From NCBI RefSeq assembly GCF_015351395.1, contig NZ_JADKPV010000007.1:1-64000 (forward strand): DNA of 64,000 nt, in the 5' to 3' direction. The notes beneath the pieces are model-generated. The model worked only from the letters and a program-made list of their open reading frames with translations. It was not told the origin of the DNA and searched no databases. Position numbers and translations under genes: made by a program. Positions 1-7,146 of the stretch are shown piece after piece. How positions within the stretch are numbered: position 1 is the first letter of the stretch; every line of letters starts with the position of its first letter. This DNA comes from Savagea serpentis (GTDB lineage Bacteria; Bacillota; Bacilli; Bacillales_A; Planococcaceae).

Positions 1-4
1 TTGT

Positions 5-80
<76 letters not shown>

Positions 81-106
81 TTTTTCCATATAGTAAAATA
101 AATTCT

Positions 107-191
107 GGTGGGGTAGCGAAGTGGCTAAACGCGGCGGACTGTAAATCCGCTCCCTCAGGGTTCGGCGGTTCGAATCCGTCCCCCACCACCA
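107..191 (+). tRNA. tRNA-Tyr (GTA)
   Basis: Class II tRNA of 85 bases with a long variable arm. Acceptor GGTGGGG pairs with CCCCACC, anticodon GTA lies in loop CTGTAAA, and CCA is encoded. Confidence 0.97.
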
Positions 192-198
192 TTTTTAT

Positions 199-272
199 AG
201 GGGCATAGTTCAACGGTAGAATAGAGGTCTCCAAAACCTTTGGTGTGGGTTCGATTCCTACTGCCCCTGCCA
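199..272 (+). tRNA. tRNA-Trp (CCA)
   Basis: Acceptor AGGGGCA pairs with TGCCCCT, anticodon loop CTCCAAA gives CCA, discriminator G, and the 3' CCA is encoded. It is the tRNA sensed by the T-box upstream of trpS near 58.9 kb. Confidence 0.97.
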
Positions 273-294
273 ATTTAAAAAAATATAGTAATGT

Positions 295-371
295 GGCGGT
301 TGTGGCGAAGTGGTTAACGCATCGGGTTGTGGTCCCGACATTCGAGGGTTCGATTCCCTTCAGTCGCCCCA
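295..371 (+). tRNA. tRNA-His (GTG), copy 1
   Basis: Anticodon loop TTGTGGT. The start includes the genome-encoded G at position -1 typical of tRNA-His, which pairs with C73; acceptor GCGGTTG pairs with CAGTCGC; CCA is encoded. It differs from the next gene at one base (T300 here, C420 there). Confidence 0.96.
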
Positions 372-414
372 TATTTCATTTTACTACATCGTAGTAGAAT
401 TATTTTTGTATAAT

Positions 415-491
415 GGCGGCTGTGGCGAAGTGGTTAACGCATCGGGTTGTGGTCCCGACATTCGAGGGTTCGATTCCCTTCAGTCGCCCCA
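415..491 (+). tRNA. tRNA-His (GTG), copy 2
   Basis: Near-identical tandem copy of the preceding gene, offset by 120 bases. The single change, C420 for T300, turns a T-G acceptor pair into C-G and so stabilises the stem. G-1 and CCA are encoded. Confidence 0.96.
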
Positions 492-523
492 TTATTTTTA
501 TAAAAAACACCATTATTTATTAA

Positions 524-595
524 TGGGGTATAGCCAAGCGGTAAGGCAACGGACTTTGACTCCGTCATTCGTTGGTTCGAATCCAGCTACCCCAG
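524..595 (+). tRNA. tRNA-Gln (TTG)
   Basis: Acceptor TGGGGTA pairs with TACCCCA; anticodon loop CTTTGAC gives TTG; discriminator G595. The genome continues TATAA, so the 3' CCA is not encoded and must be added by the CCA-adding enzyme. Confidence 0.95.
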
Positions 596-601
596 TATAA
601 G

Positions 602-676
602 GCGGAAGTAGTTCAGTGGTAGAATACAACCTTGCCAAGGTTGGGGTCGCGGGTTCGAATCCCGTCTTCCGCTCCA
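602..676 (+). tRNA. tRNA-Gly (GCC)
   Basis: Acceptor GCGGAAG pairs with CTTCCGC; anticodon loop TTGCCAA; CCA encoded. Only six bases separate it from the tRNA-Gln discriminator. Confidence 0.97.
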
Positions 677-693
677 TTATATATTATTATGTA

Positions 694-767
694 GGCGGCA
701 TAGCCAAGCGGTAAGGCACGGGTCTGCAACACCCTTACCACCGGTTCGATTCCGGTTGCCGCCTCCA
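694..767 (+). tRNA. tRNA-Cys (GCA)
   Basis: Acceptor GGCGGCA pairs with TGCCGCC; anticodon loop CTGCAAC gives GCA; discriminator T and CCA encoded. The outermost anticodon-stem pair appears mismatched (C-T), leaving four clear pairs. Confidence 0.95.
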
Positions 768-773
768 TTTTTT

Positions 774-855
774 GCCCGAGTGGTGGAATGGCAGACACGT
801 CGCACTCAAAATGCGATGCTCTCTGGGCATGCCGGTTCAAGTCCGGCCTCGGGTA
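774..855 (+). tRNA. tRNA-Leu (CAA)
   Basis: Class II tRNA with a long variable arm; anticodon loop CTCAAAA between TCGCA and TGCGA. The first acceptor pair is G-T. Discriminator A855 is followed by TAC, so CCA is not encoded. Last gene of the cluster. Confidence 0.95.
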
Positions 856-890
856 TACTTCGAGTAATAAAAGAACGATGAGAAAGAGAT

Positions 891-933
891 CTTGTAAACA
901 TTAATTTATAATGTTTATAAGGCTTTTTTTTTG
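891..933 (+). terminator. Terminator of the tRNA cluster
   Basis: A 13-base stem (CTTGTAAACATTA with TAATGTTTATAAG, one G-T pair) is followed by a run of ten T. The 395 bases from 856 to 1250 otherwise hold only this, the hairpins at 1043 and 1220, and no convincing gene. Confidence 0.85.
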
Positions 934-1042
934 CTTAAAAGTATAGGTTTGGATGTAAATTAAAACAAAGTGTGAAAGTGAAGAAAGCGATTTCTGGAAA
1001 AACGTCTCGTTCAAACATTGCTTCTTGTATAAACAAAAGAAT

Positions 1043-1074
1043 TAAAAAAATCCCCACTCTAGAAAAGAGTGGGG
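1043..1074 (-). terminator. Terminator-like hairpin, minus strand
   Basis: Perfect 9-base stem CCCCACTCT/AGAGTGGGG with an A-run on its left, so on the minus strand the stem is followed by seven T. It would stop transcription of the two minus-strand genes ending at 1251. Its stem resembles the hairpin downstream of trmL at 3985. Confidence 0.65.
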
Positions 1075-1219
1075 CAGATGAGATTCAATTGAAGACCGAA
1101 GTCTCTACAATTGGTTTCAAATTCCATTGCGATCCCCATAGTTGGTTATTGGTCATTGGTCACAATGTAAAAGGTGAAAGTTTATTGGTTATCTAAAAGA
1201 AATAATTGAACCTCACCTG

Positions 1220-1248
1220 GTTGTAAAGGGAGTCTCACCCTTTACAAC
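1220..1248. repeat. Perfect 11-base inverted repeat
   Basis: GTTGTAAAGGG and CCCTTTACAAC flank a 7-base loop, two bases past the stop codon of the minus-strand gene. No T-run follows on either strand, so it may be an mRNA 3'-end stabiliser rather than a standard terminator. Confidence 0.6.
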
Positions 1249-1250
1249 GA

Positions 1251-1766
1251 TTAAAGAAAGTAGGCTTCTCCATTAAAGTTTATTTCAATTTGGTAGTTTT
1301 TGGCATTGATTTTATTGGATAGCGCATGAGCTTTTTTCTCGAGTAATAACGCCTTTTGACGATATTCTTCTGGGTCGAATAGTGCGATGCGATACATTGG
1401 GGCACTTTCAGTGCCATATCCGTACATCGGTTCCTCTGTTTCTGAAGTGGAAAGTTGTTTGCATGTTTCAGCTTCGGCTCTTAATTGAGTCGCACGTTCA
1501 ATCGCCTCTACAATTGGTAAGTGTTCATTTTCAAACTCGATGGTATGATCAATATTGGCTCGGTAAATTAAAGCATCTAATTTTCTACTATCTAAACGCA
1601 CTTGTTTTAAATCTTCTTCTACATCGTGTAAAGTTCTTGATTGTTCTGGAAAAGGTTCTGTCTTTGTTTTAGTGACGAATGCAACACGCATTAATTCATC
1701 TTCTAATTCGTGTAATTGTTTACGTAAAATACTTTTTAATTTAATCGCTTCTGCTAAATAGATCAT
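1251..1766 (-). CDS. DIP1984/septicolysin-like family protein
   Basis: A protein of 171 residues, almost all predicted helix. The opening LAEAIKLK, the heptad-like L/R/D pattern and the closing segment resemble DIP1984 (septicolysin-like) proteins, whose function is unknown. No signal peptide, membrane segment or catalytic motif is visible. I chose ATG 1766 because a GGAGGTG site lies eight bases upstream and the upstream gene ends four bases before it; the longer reading frame overlaps that gene. It forms a two-gene minus-strand operon with the next entry. Family assignment is from recalled pattern only. Confidence 0.6.
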   Translation of the reverse strand: MIYLAEAIKLKSILRKQLHELEDELMRVAFVTKTKTEPFPEQSRTLHDVEEDLKQVRLDSRKLDALIYRANIDHTIEFENEHLPIVEAIERATQLRAEAETCKQLSTSETEEPMYGYGTESAPMYRIALFDPEEYRQKALLLEKKAHALSNKINAKNYQIEINFNGEAYFL

Positions 1767-1770
1767 GCGA

Positions 1771-2307
1771 TTACACCTCCACGGTTTGATTGGCGTATAA
1801 AAGATGTGCTTTACTTTTACCGCCATGGATTTGAAAGAAAAATTGTCTTGCAGCATCTAAGCGTTGCTGACATTCTTCTTCGTTCAGTTTGCTTGAGAAA
1901 TAAAATAATTGAATGGCTTCTGTTGTCGTTTCATCGACTTGCTCTGCAAGTGGCTGTTGTAATGCTCGTTCCTCCAGTACATATTTAGTTTGAAGATTTT
2001 TGACTAAATGAACAGGGCATCCGAATTGTAATGCGTATAATAAATTAATATCTTCCGCGCTATTCGTTAAGGAATACCAATTTTCTTTTTGAATATTTTG
2101 AAGAACATCATAAAAAGTAGAAGGTTGAAAGTTTGCAAATGATGTCTCTTGTAAGTCCACGTCTTCTAATTCAAAAAATAATTGTTCTTGAAATAGACGA
2201 AGTCGTCCACGTAACATTTGAGGCGAATGGCCGACTTGTATTTTGGTATAATGGATGAGCCCGATTCGTTCAAATTGAGATAAAGCATCCGTCCGAATGA
2301 CTTTCAC
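1771..2307 (-). CDS. Hypothetical protein, operon partner of the DIP1984-like gene
   Basis: A 178-residue soluble protein that I do not recognise. It has no signal sequence, no membrane helix and no obvious nucleotide or metal motif; the C-terminal half is rich in Glu and Gln and likely helical. GTG 2307 is preferred because the TGAGGTGAT ribosome binding site lies five to eight bases upstream; an in-frame GTG at 2316 overlaps that site. The stop codon lies next to the ribosome binding site of the following gene, suggesting coupling. It is divergent from queG with only 50 bases between. Confidence 0.7.
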   Translation of the reverse strand: MKVIRTDALSQFERIGLIHYTKIQVGHSPQMLRGRLRLFQEQLFFELEDVDLQETSFANFQPSTFYDVLQNIQKENWYSLTNSAEDINLLYALQFGCPVHLVKNLQTKYVLEERALQQPLAEQVDETTTEAIQLFYFSSKLNEEECQQRLDAARQFFFQIHGGKSKAHLLYANQTVEV

Positions 2308-2357
2308 AATGATCACCTCAGTTATCTAATAATTATTTAAGTATAGGGGGAAGTGTT

Positions 2358-3512
2358 ATGAATGTCCAACAATTACAACAGCAAATTAGAGATTATGCAG
2401 CTTATATCGGCATTGACAAAATTGGTTTTGCTTCTGCCGATCCGTTTGTCGAATTAAAACAACGCTTAATTCGACATCGTGAGCTCGGATACGAATCAGG
2501 TTTTGAAGAAAAGGATTTAGATAAACGAACAACCCCTACTTTATTACTGCCTGGAGCCCAAAGCATTATTGCCATCGCAGTAGCATATCCTTCCAAGATG
2601 AATGATAGTCCGAAGAGTGCTCGCGGTGAGCGTCGAGGACTCTTTTGTCGAGCATCTTGGGGCACTGACTATCATCTTGTTTTAAAAGACATGTTGACAG
2701 AATTAGAAGCGTTTATTTTAACGCTTGTTCCTGAAGCAAAGTTAAAATCGATGGTAGATACGGGTGAGTTATCAGACCGTGCAGTGTCAGAACGAGCCGG
2801 CATCGGTTGGTCGGGTAAAAATACGATGATCATTACAGAAGAATTCGGCTCTTACGTTTATTTAGGAGAGATGATTACAAATATCCCCTTTATACCGGAT
2901 ACGCCAATGGAAGACCAATGTGGTGAATGTCGCTTATGTATGGACGTTTGTCCGACTGGTGCTCTCGTTCAACCGGGACAGTTGAATGCACAACGATGTA
3001 TTGCTTTTTTAACTCAGACGAAAAATCCTGTCCCTCTTGAATTTCGAGATAAAATAGGGAATCGAATTTACGGATGTGACACATGTCAAACGGTTTGTCC
3101 GAAAAATCGCAAAAAATATAATCAACATCAAAAAGCATTTGAGCCAGATGGAGAGCTCGTGAAGCCTTTATTAAAACCTTTGCTACGATTGTCCAATCGT
3201 CAATTTAAAGAGCGTTTTGGTCATATGTCAGGGTCATGGAGAGGGAAAAATCCGATTCAACGAAATGCTTTAATTGCACTCGCTCATTTTAAAGATGAAA
3301 CAGCTCTTCCTGATATTCATCGTATTTTACAAGAAGATGTGCGTCCTATGATGCGTGGGACAGCAGCGTGGGCTACGGCTAAAATATTGCATGATTCAAG
3401 TATTGCAATATTAGAGAGTTGCTTGCAAAATGAAGAAGAGGAAAGTGTTCGACTAGAAATTGAGGCGGCACTCACTCAATTTAAAGAGAAAGAAGAGAAT
3501 GCAAATGGCTAA
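2358..3512 (+). CDS. queG: Epoxyqueuosine reductase QueG
   Basis: QueG is the cobalamin-dependent iron-sulphur enzyme that reduces epoxyqueuosine to queuosine in the tRNA wobble position. Visible marks are the DTGELSDR motif with Asp134, the family's proposed general acid, and two 4Fe-4S sets: Cys188/191/194/198, and Cys240/243/247 completed by a Cys near 214. The C-terminal third has HEAT-like repeats, as in the Bacillus form. Length (384) is normal. ATG 2358 follows an AGGGGGAAG site. It overlaps trmL, so two tRNA-modification genes form an operon. Confidence 0.95.
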   Translation: MNVQQLQQQIRDYAAYIGIDKIGFASADPFVELKQRLIRHRELGYESGFEEKDLDKRTTPTLLLPGAQSIIAIAVAYPSKMNDSPKSARGERRGLFCRASWGTDYHLVLKDMLTELEAFILTLVPEAKLKSMVDTGELSDRAVSERAGIGWSGKNTMIITEEFGSYVYLGEMITNIPFIPDTPMEDQCGECRLCMDVCPTGALVQPGQLNAQRCIAFLTQTKNPVPLEFRDKIGNRIYGCDTCQTVCPKNRKKYNQHQKAFEPDGELVKPLLKPLLRLSNRQFKERFGHMSGSWRGKNPIQRNALIALAHFKDETALPDIHRILQEDVRPMMRGTAAWATAKILHDSSIAILESCLQNEEEESVRLEIEAALTQFKEKEENANG

Positions 3513-3978
3513 TCATATCGTCTTATATCAACCGCTCATCCCAGCGAATACGGGAAATATATCGCGCACATGTGCAGGAACGCGCACCACTTTACATCTC
3601 ATTCGTCCACTAGGATTTTCGACAGAAGATAAAGCATTAAAACGAGCTGGCTTAGACTATTGGGATCATGTGGATATTATGTATCATAATCATTTAGATG
3701 AGGTGTTTCATAATTACCCACACGCTCATTTTTATTACATTACAAAATTTGGCCAACATACGTATACAGATTGTGATTATACCATGGAAGGAGACCATTT
3801 TTTTATTTTTGGTCAGGAGACGAAAGGGCTTCCAGATTCATTATTACAACAGCATCCTGAACGTTGTTTACGTATTCCGATGGATGATACGCATATTCGT
3901 GCGTTGAACTTATCCAATACAGCAGCGCTTGTCTTGTATGAGGCGTTACGTCAACAAGGCTGGCCCCAATTAACATAA
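3505..3978 (+). CDS. trmL: tRNA (cytidine/uridine-2'-O-)-methyltransferase TrmL
   Basis: SPOUT-class enzyme that 2'-O-methylates the wobble base of tRNA-Leu species. The deep-trefoil-knot motifs are seen: NTGNISRTCAG near the N-terminus, FGQETKGLP in the middle and the final LNLSNTAALVLYEALRQ. Length is 157 residues, usual for the family. ATG 3505 gives good spacing to the AAGAAGAG site; ATG 3499 is possible but very close. The start overlaps the last eight bases of queG. Also known as CspR in Bacillus. Confidence 0.93.
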   Translation: MANHIVLYQPLIPANTGNISRTCAGTRTTLHLIRPLGFSTEDKALKRAGLDYWDHVDIMYHNHLDEVFHNYPHAHFYYITKFGQHTYTDCDYTMEGDHFFIFGQETKGLPDSLLQQHPERCLRIPMDDTHIRALNLSNTAALVLYEALRQQGWPQLT

Positions 3979-4016
3979 AAAAAGTGCCCCACTCTTTATT
4001 CGAGTAGGGCACTTTT
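3978..4016. terminator. Bidirectional terminator
   Basis: AAAAGTGCCC(C)ACTC pairs with GAGTAGGGCACTTTT and has A-run and T-run flanks. It closes trmL on the plus strand and the small minus-strand gene at 4022. Confidence 0.85.
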
Positions 4017-4021
4017 TGAAA

Positions 4022-4114
4022 TTAGCGAACGTTATTCGCTTTGTTTTCGTAACCACCTGTGAAGATAGCTGATAAAAATGCGAAGCAAACAGCTGCAATA
4101 AGAATAAGATTCAT
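4022..4114 (-). CDS. 30-residue single-pass membrane peptide
   Basis: ATG 4114 follows a TAGGAGGTTAAG ribosome binding site, about as strong as this genome shows. The peptide begins MNLILIAAVCFAFLSAIF, one hydrophobic helix, then GGYENKANNVR, a polar tail. It has its own terminator (3978-4016) and fills an intergenic space that contains nothing else. No homologue can be named. The combination of site, start, stop and terminator makes a real gene likely, though conservation is untested. Confidence 0.65.
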   Translation of the reverse strand: MNLILIAAVCFAFLSAIFTGGYENKANNVR

Positions 4115-4291
4115 CGACTTAACCTCCTATATAATAATCTTCTTTTAATTATACAGGATGGAAGCATAAATGAACATCTTTGAAAAAGATTTCTCAAAAA
4201 GAATGACGAATTGGTAAATAGATTATAAAAAATAATATATTAATACTTTAGTATGATATAATTGTATTAATTATGAAAGGAGATGATGGAC

Positions 4292-5221
4292 ATGTTTGGC
4301 AGAAAAAAATTCATCGCTGAAGAAGAGCGACTGCAAAATGAAATAAGAGCGCTAGAAGATCAATTAAATCGGGAACGGCAAAGTGCAGCTAATCAAATTC
4401 AAGAAGTGAAATCACAAATGATGCGTGCGATTGAGCAATATAAGAATGACTTACATAATCAAAAATCAGACGATCGAGCACTCTATCCATTAGAAGAAAA
4501 ACTTCAAGCATTGGTACAAGAGTATCCAGCAGCTACATCTAAAGTAGAGCAAATTTTTACATATAGTGATGAATTAAAAAATGATACTACTATTTTAGTA
4601 GAGGGCGCGAGTTCAGGTGTGCAAGAGGTGAGCCGAACAGCGGAGATGATGAAAAATTTAGGGACGCAAATTGATTCTTCTGTACAAAGCATTGCTAATT
4701 TAAGCGCACGTTCAGAAGAGATTCAATCCATTGTTGGTGTCATTGAAGATATCGCGGCACAAACAAATTTACTCGCGTTGAATGCATCGATCGAAGCGGC
4801 GAGGGCAGGAGAGTCTGGAAAAGGTTTCGCAGTAGTTGCTCAAGAAGTTCGAAAGCTGGCGGAAAGCACATCTGATAGTACAGCGAATATTCAAACCTTA
4901 ACGAATTCATTGCGTGAAGAAATCGAAGAAGCGTTAAAAGCGACGAAGCGCAGTTCAGAAATGATCGAACAAAGCGTGAAAGCAAACTTGACAACAGCGG
5001 AGAAAATTGAAGATATTTTGCGGAAGGTTGAAGCAGGGGAAGCGAATATCGCCTCAATTCGTCAATTGTCTGAAGAACAACAACGCAATATGGAAATACT
5101 CGAACGACAAGCCCGCAGTTTAACGGACACATTGAATCAAATTGACTTTGTTGACCAAAGTGCACAATATGTCGATTTATTTGAACATACTGTAGAAAAA
5201 GCAGTTCAAGCAATCCGATAA
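4292..5221 (+). CDS. Soluble methyl-accepting chemotaxis-type signalling protein
   Basis: A 309-residue protein without membrane segments. An N-terminal coiled coil (about 10-60) leads into the receptor signalling domain; the hairpin tip is recognisable as [32 protein letters not shown], given here only by its ends EDIAAQTN and GFAVVA. The tip binds CheA and CheW. No ligand domain is evident, so it probably senses an internal signal or partner. ATG 4292 is best spaced from the AAAGGAG site; earlier ATGs at 4283 and 4286 lie too close. It stands alone, away from the flagellar genes at 12.9 kb. Confidence 0.85.
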   Translation: MFGRKKFIAEEERLQNEIRALEDQLNRERQSAANQIQEVKSQMMRAIEQYKNDLHNQKSDDRALYPLEEKLQALVQEYPAATSKVEQIFTYSDELKNDTTILVEGASSGVQEVSRTAEMMKNLGTQIDSSVQSIANLSARSEEIQSIVGVIEDIAAQTNLLALNASIEAARAGESGKGFAVVAQEVRKLAESTSDSTANIQTLTNSLREEIEEALKATKRSSEMIEQSVKANLTTAEKIEDILRKVEAGEANIASIRQLSEEQQRNMEILERQARSLTDTLNQIDFVDQSAQYVDLFEHTVEKAVQAIR

Positions 5222-5265
5222 TTAAAAAAGAGTTGTACGCAATTAATGCGACAACTCTTTTTTAA
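5222..5265. terminator. Bidirectional terminator between convergent genes
   Basis: AAAAAAGAGTTGT and ACAACTCTTTTTT form the stem, with a further CGC/GCG pair inside. The stop codon of the minus-strand pseudouridine synthase (5243-5245) lies in the loop. Confidence 0.85.
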
Positions 5266-6070
5266 TTGAAATTTTTTCTTTAGTGATGGGATGAATAAAA
5301 TTCAATTCATTTGCGACTAAAGCATATGGTTCATCTTGCTTTTCTCCTCCGTACATTTCATCTCCGACAATTGGGTGGCCAATTGAGCTAAAATGGACAC
5401 GGATTTGATGCGTGCGTCCTGTGTGAAGTTGGACGCGTACGACAGAATAGTGTTGGGTTACTTCAATCGCTTCGTAAGTTGTACGACTCGCTTTACCTGT
5501 TTCTGATGTGTGACGTTTCGTTTGATGGTGGCGATCGCGACCGATTGCTTGTCTAATCGTACCGCGTTTTTTCAACAAGCGCCCTTCTACAACGGCTTCA
5601 TAAAAACGCTCTACTTCACCACGTTCAAACATCCGATCGAGAAGGTTTTTCGCGATTGGATGTTTGGCGATTAAGACGAGTCCGGCTGTTTCGTAATCGA
5701 GACGATGAACATGTTCCACATAAGGATGTGGCGCTGTCATTGCTTGCACATGATTCATTAATGTATCGTGTTCACCGACTTCATTCGGATGGACTTTAAG
5801 AAAAGCAGGTTTCCAAACACCAAGAAGATGTTCATCCTCGTAGAGTCTTTCATGCTCTACATGTGTAAGTGCGTATGAACTTTGCGCTTGGAGCGTGATG
5901 TGGACTGTTTCTCCTTGATGGACTAACTCGTGGAAAGGGACGGGTTCATCATGATGTGTGAAAGCTTGATCCATCCGCAGTTGGTGGCGTAACTTTTTTC
6001 CGAGTTGCCAATCTTCTTGAAGTAATTCATCGACCGACTGAGTTTTTAAAAAAGTATATGGAATAATCAT
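5243..6070 (-). CDS. RluA/RluD-family pseudouridine synthase (YhcT-like)
   Basis: Enzyme isomerising uridine to pseudouridine in RNA, probably rRNA. The catalytic motif HRLDYETAG places the nucleophile at Asp125; GRTHQIRVHF follows in the C-terminal half. The first 70 residues are a degenerate S4-like part. Length 275 is typical. It starts inside the stop codon of the thioredoxin gene (ATGA overlap at 6067-6070), so translation is likely coupled. Its RNA target cannot be read from sequence; order suggests the yhcT position of Bacillus. Confidence 0.88.
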   Translation of the reverse strand: MIIPYTFLKTQSVDELLQEDWQLGKKLRHQLRMDQAFTHHDEPVPFHELVHQGETVHITLQAQSSYALTHVEHERLYEDEHLLGVWKPAFLKVHPNEVGEHDTLMNHVQAMTAPHPYVEHVHRLDYETAGLVLIAKHPIAKNLLDRMFERGEVERFYEAVVEGRLLKKRGTIRQAIGRDRHHQTKRHTSETGKASRTTYEAIEVTQHYSVVRVQLHTGRTHQIRVHFSSIGHPIVGDEMYGGEKQDEPYALVANELNFIHPITKEKISIKKELSH

Positions 6071-6546
6071 TGGATATACGGTATTAAGAAGTTTTCAATT
6101 TGGCTAGCGTCGTGGTAACCTGCAATGCGATCTACTTCTTGACCATCTTCGAATACCATCAATGTCGGCCATCCTTCTAACGCATACTGATTTTTACCTT
6201 CTTCGAATTCCATCAAGTTCAGTTGGCCGAAGTGCGGGACGTTCACATCGTTCATTACCTTCATCAATTCAGGCGTCATTTGTTGACAATATTGACAAGT
6301 AGGATGGAAGAAATAAGCAATTGTCGTTTCTCCCGTTTCAATGTCTTTTTGTAATTTTTCAGGTGTTGTAATATGTTGATAGTTTTCATCGTTAAGTAAC
6401 GCGATTGTTTCGGCATGGAGTTTTTCTTTACCATATGGGTTACCCTCACTTTTCTTTTCTGCAGATTGATTTGATAAAAAAGCGATGACAGCAAACAAGG
6501 CGATGATGACGACACCACTGATTACTAATTTTTTCAATACATTCAT
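6067..6546 (-). CDS. Membrane-anchored thioredoxin-like protein
   Basis: An N-terminal membrane helix (about 5-25) anchors a thioredoxin fold outside the membrane. The redox pair is Cys84-Gln-Tyr-Cys87, and the cis-proline segment is EGWPTLMVF. It lies six bases after bdbC, whose product reoxidises such partners, so it is probably the thiol oxidase or disulfide carrier of a BdbC-type pathway, as DsbA/BdbD is elsewhere, although the fold looks like plain thioredoxin rather than DsbA. Translationally coupled to the downstream pseudouridine synthase. Confidence 0.85.
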   Translation of the reverse strand: MNVLKKLVISGVVIIALFAVIAFLSNQSAEKKSEGNPYGKEKLHAETIALLNDENYQHITTPEKLQKDIETGETTIAYFFHPTCQYCQQMTPELMKVMNDVNVPHFGQLNLMEFEEGKNQYALEGWPTLMVFEDGQEVDRIAGYHDASQIENFLIPYIQ

Positions 6547-6552
6547 TCCTTT

Positions 6553-6975
6553 CTATTGTTTATTCATTTTTATGAGGCGAATGCTTAAAATGAAAATAAG
6601 GCTAAACGCGATGAGTGAAAGAGCTGGAATCGTGACGAATCCAAAATAGTTAACATATTGTGCTGTACAAGGAACGCCATCTCCACAGCTCGGTGCGTTA
6701 TCTCTCAAAATCGATAATTTTTGAAGCGCATAATGATACGCAGCGAGCGCTGTACCAAGTCCAGAGAAGATAGCGGTTGTGATGGCGACTCGTTTATCCT
6801 TTTGTGCGATTGCGACACCGATGATGATGACGAGCGGATACATTAAAATACGCTGATACCAACAATATGTACAAGGGACGAATCCGAGTACTTCAGAATA
6901 GTACAGCGAGCCAATTGTCGCGAGCATAGCAAGAATCCACATGCTGAGTAAAGTGTTCTCACTCTTTTTATTCAT
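6553..6975 (-). CDS. bdbC: Disulfide bond formation protein BdbC/DsbB
   Basis: Four-helix membrane quinone-linked oxidase that recharges an extracellular thiol oxidase. Both cysteine pairs are present: Cys35-Thr-Tyr-Cys38 in the first loop and Cys97/Cys103 in the second. Length 140 matches BdbB/BdbC. First gene of the minus-strand operon bdbC-thioredoxin-pseudouridine synthase. In Bacillus such pairs are used for competence pilins and secreted proteins; coiA at 60.8 kb hints at competence here. Confidence 0.93.
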   Translation of the reverse strand: MNKKSENTLLSMWILAMLATIGSLYYSEVLGFVPCTYCWYQRILMYPLVIIIGVAIAQKDKRVAITTAIFSGLGTALAAYHYALQKLSILRDNAPSCGDGVPCTAQYVNYFGFVTIPALSLIAFSLIFILSIRLIKMNKQ

Positions 6976-7107
6976 TTCCAGTCACCTCGATTAGTATAGG
7001 GATTTCGTAAATTATTGTCCACAAAAAATAACTATACAGGAGTAATATTAAGAAGTGATGAAAATTTGAGGAATCTTTGAAATTCATATAACTTATGCAA
7101 AATATAG

Positions 7108-7141
7108 AAAAACACAAGTTTATGTGAACATAAACTTGTGT
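7108..7141 (-). terminator. Terminator of the CNNM/CorC gene
   Basis: Perfect 14-base stem ACACAAGTTTATGT/ACATAAACTTGTGT with a two-base centre; on the minus strand it is followed by five T. Confidence 0.8.
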
Positions 7142-7146
7142 CATTT

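Noticed and set aside
972-1196. Plus-strand 74-codon frame after the tRNA cluster
   Set aside because: Starts at GTG without a ribosome binding site, crosses a perfect terminator-like hairpin, and has no recognisable composition or motif.
4245-4282. SigD-like promoter before the chemotaxis receptor gene
   Set aside because: Only GATAT of the -10 and three of four -35 bases match; AT-rich sequence makes this common by chance.
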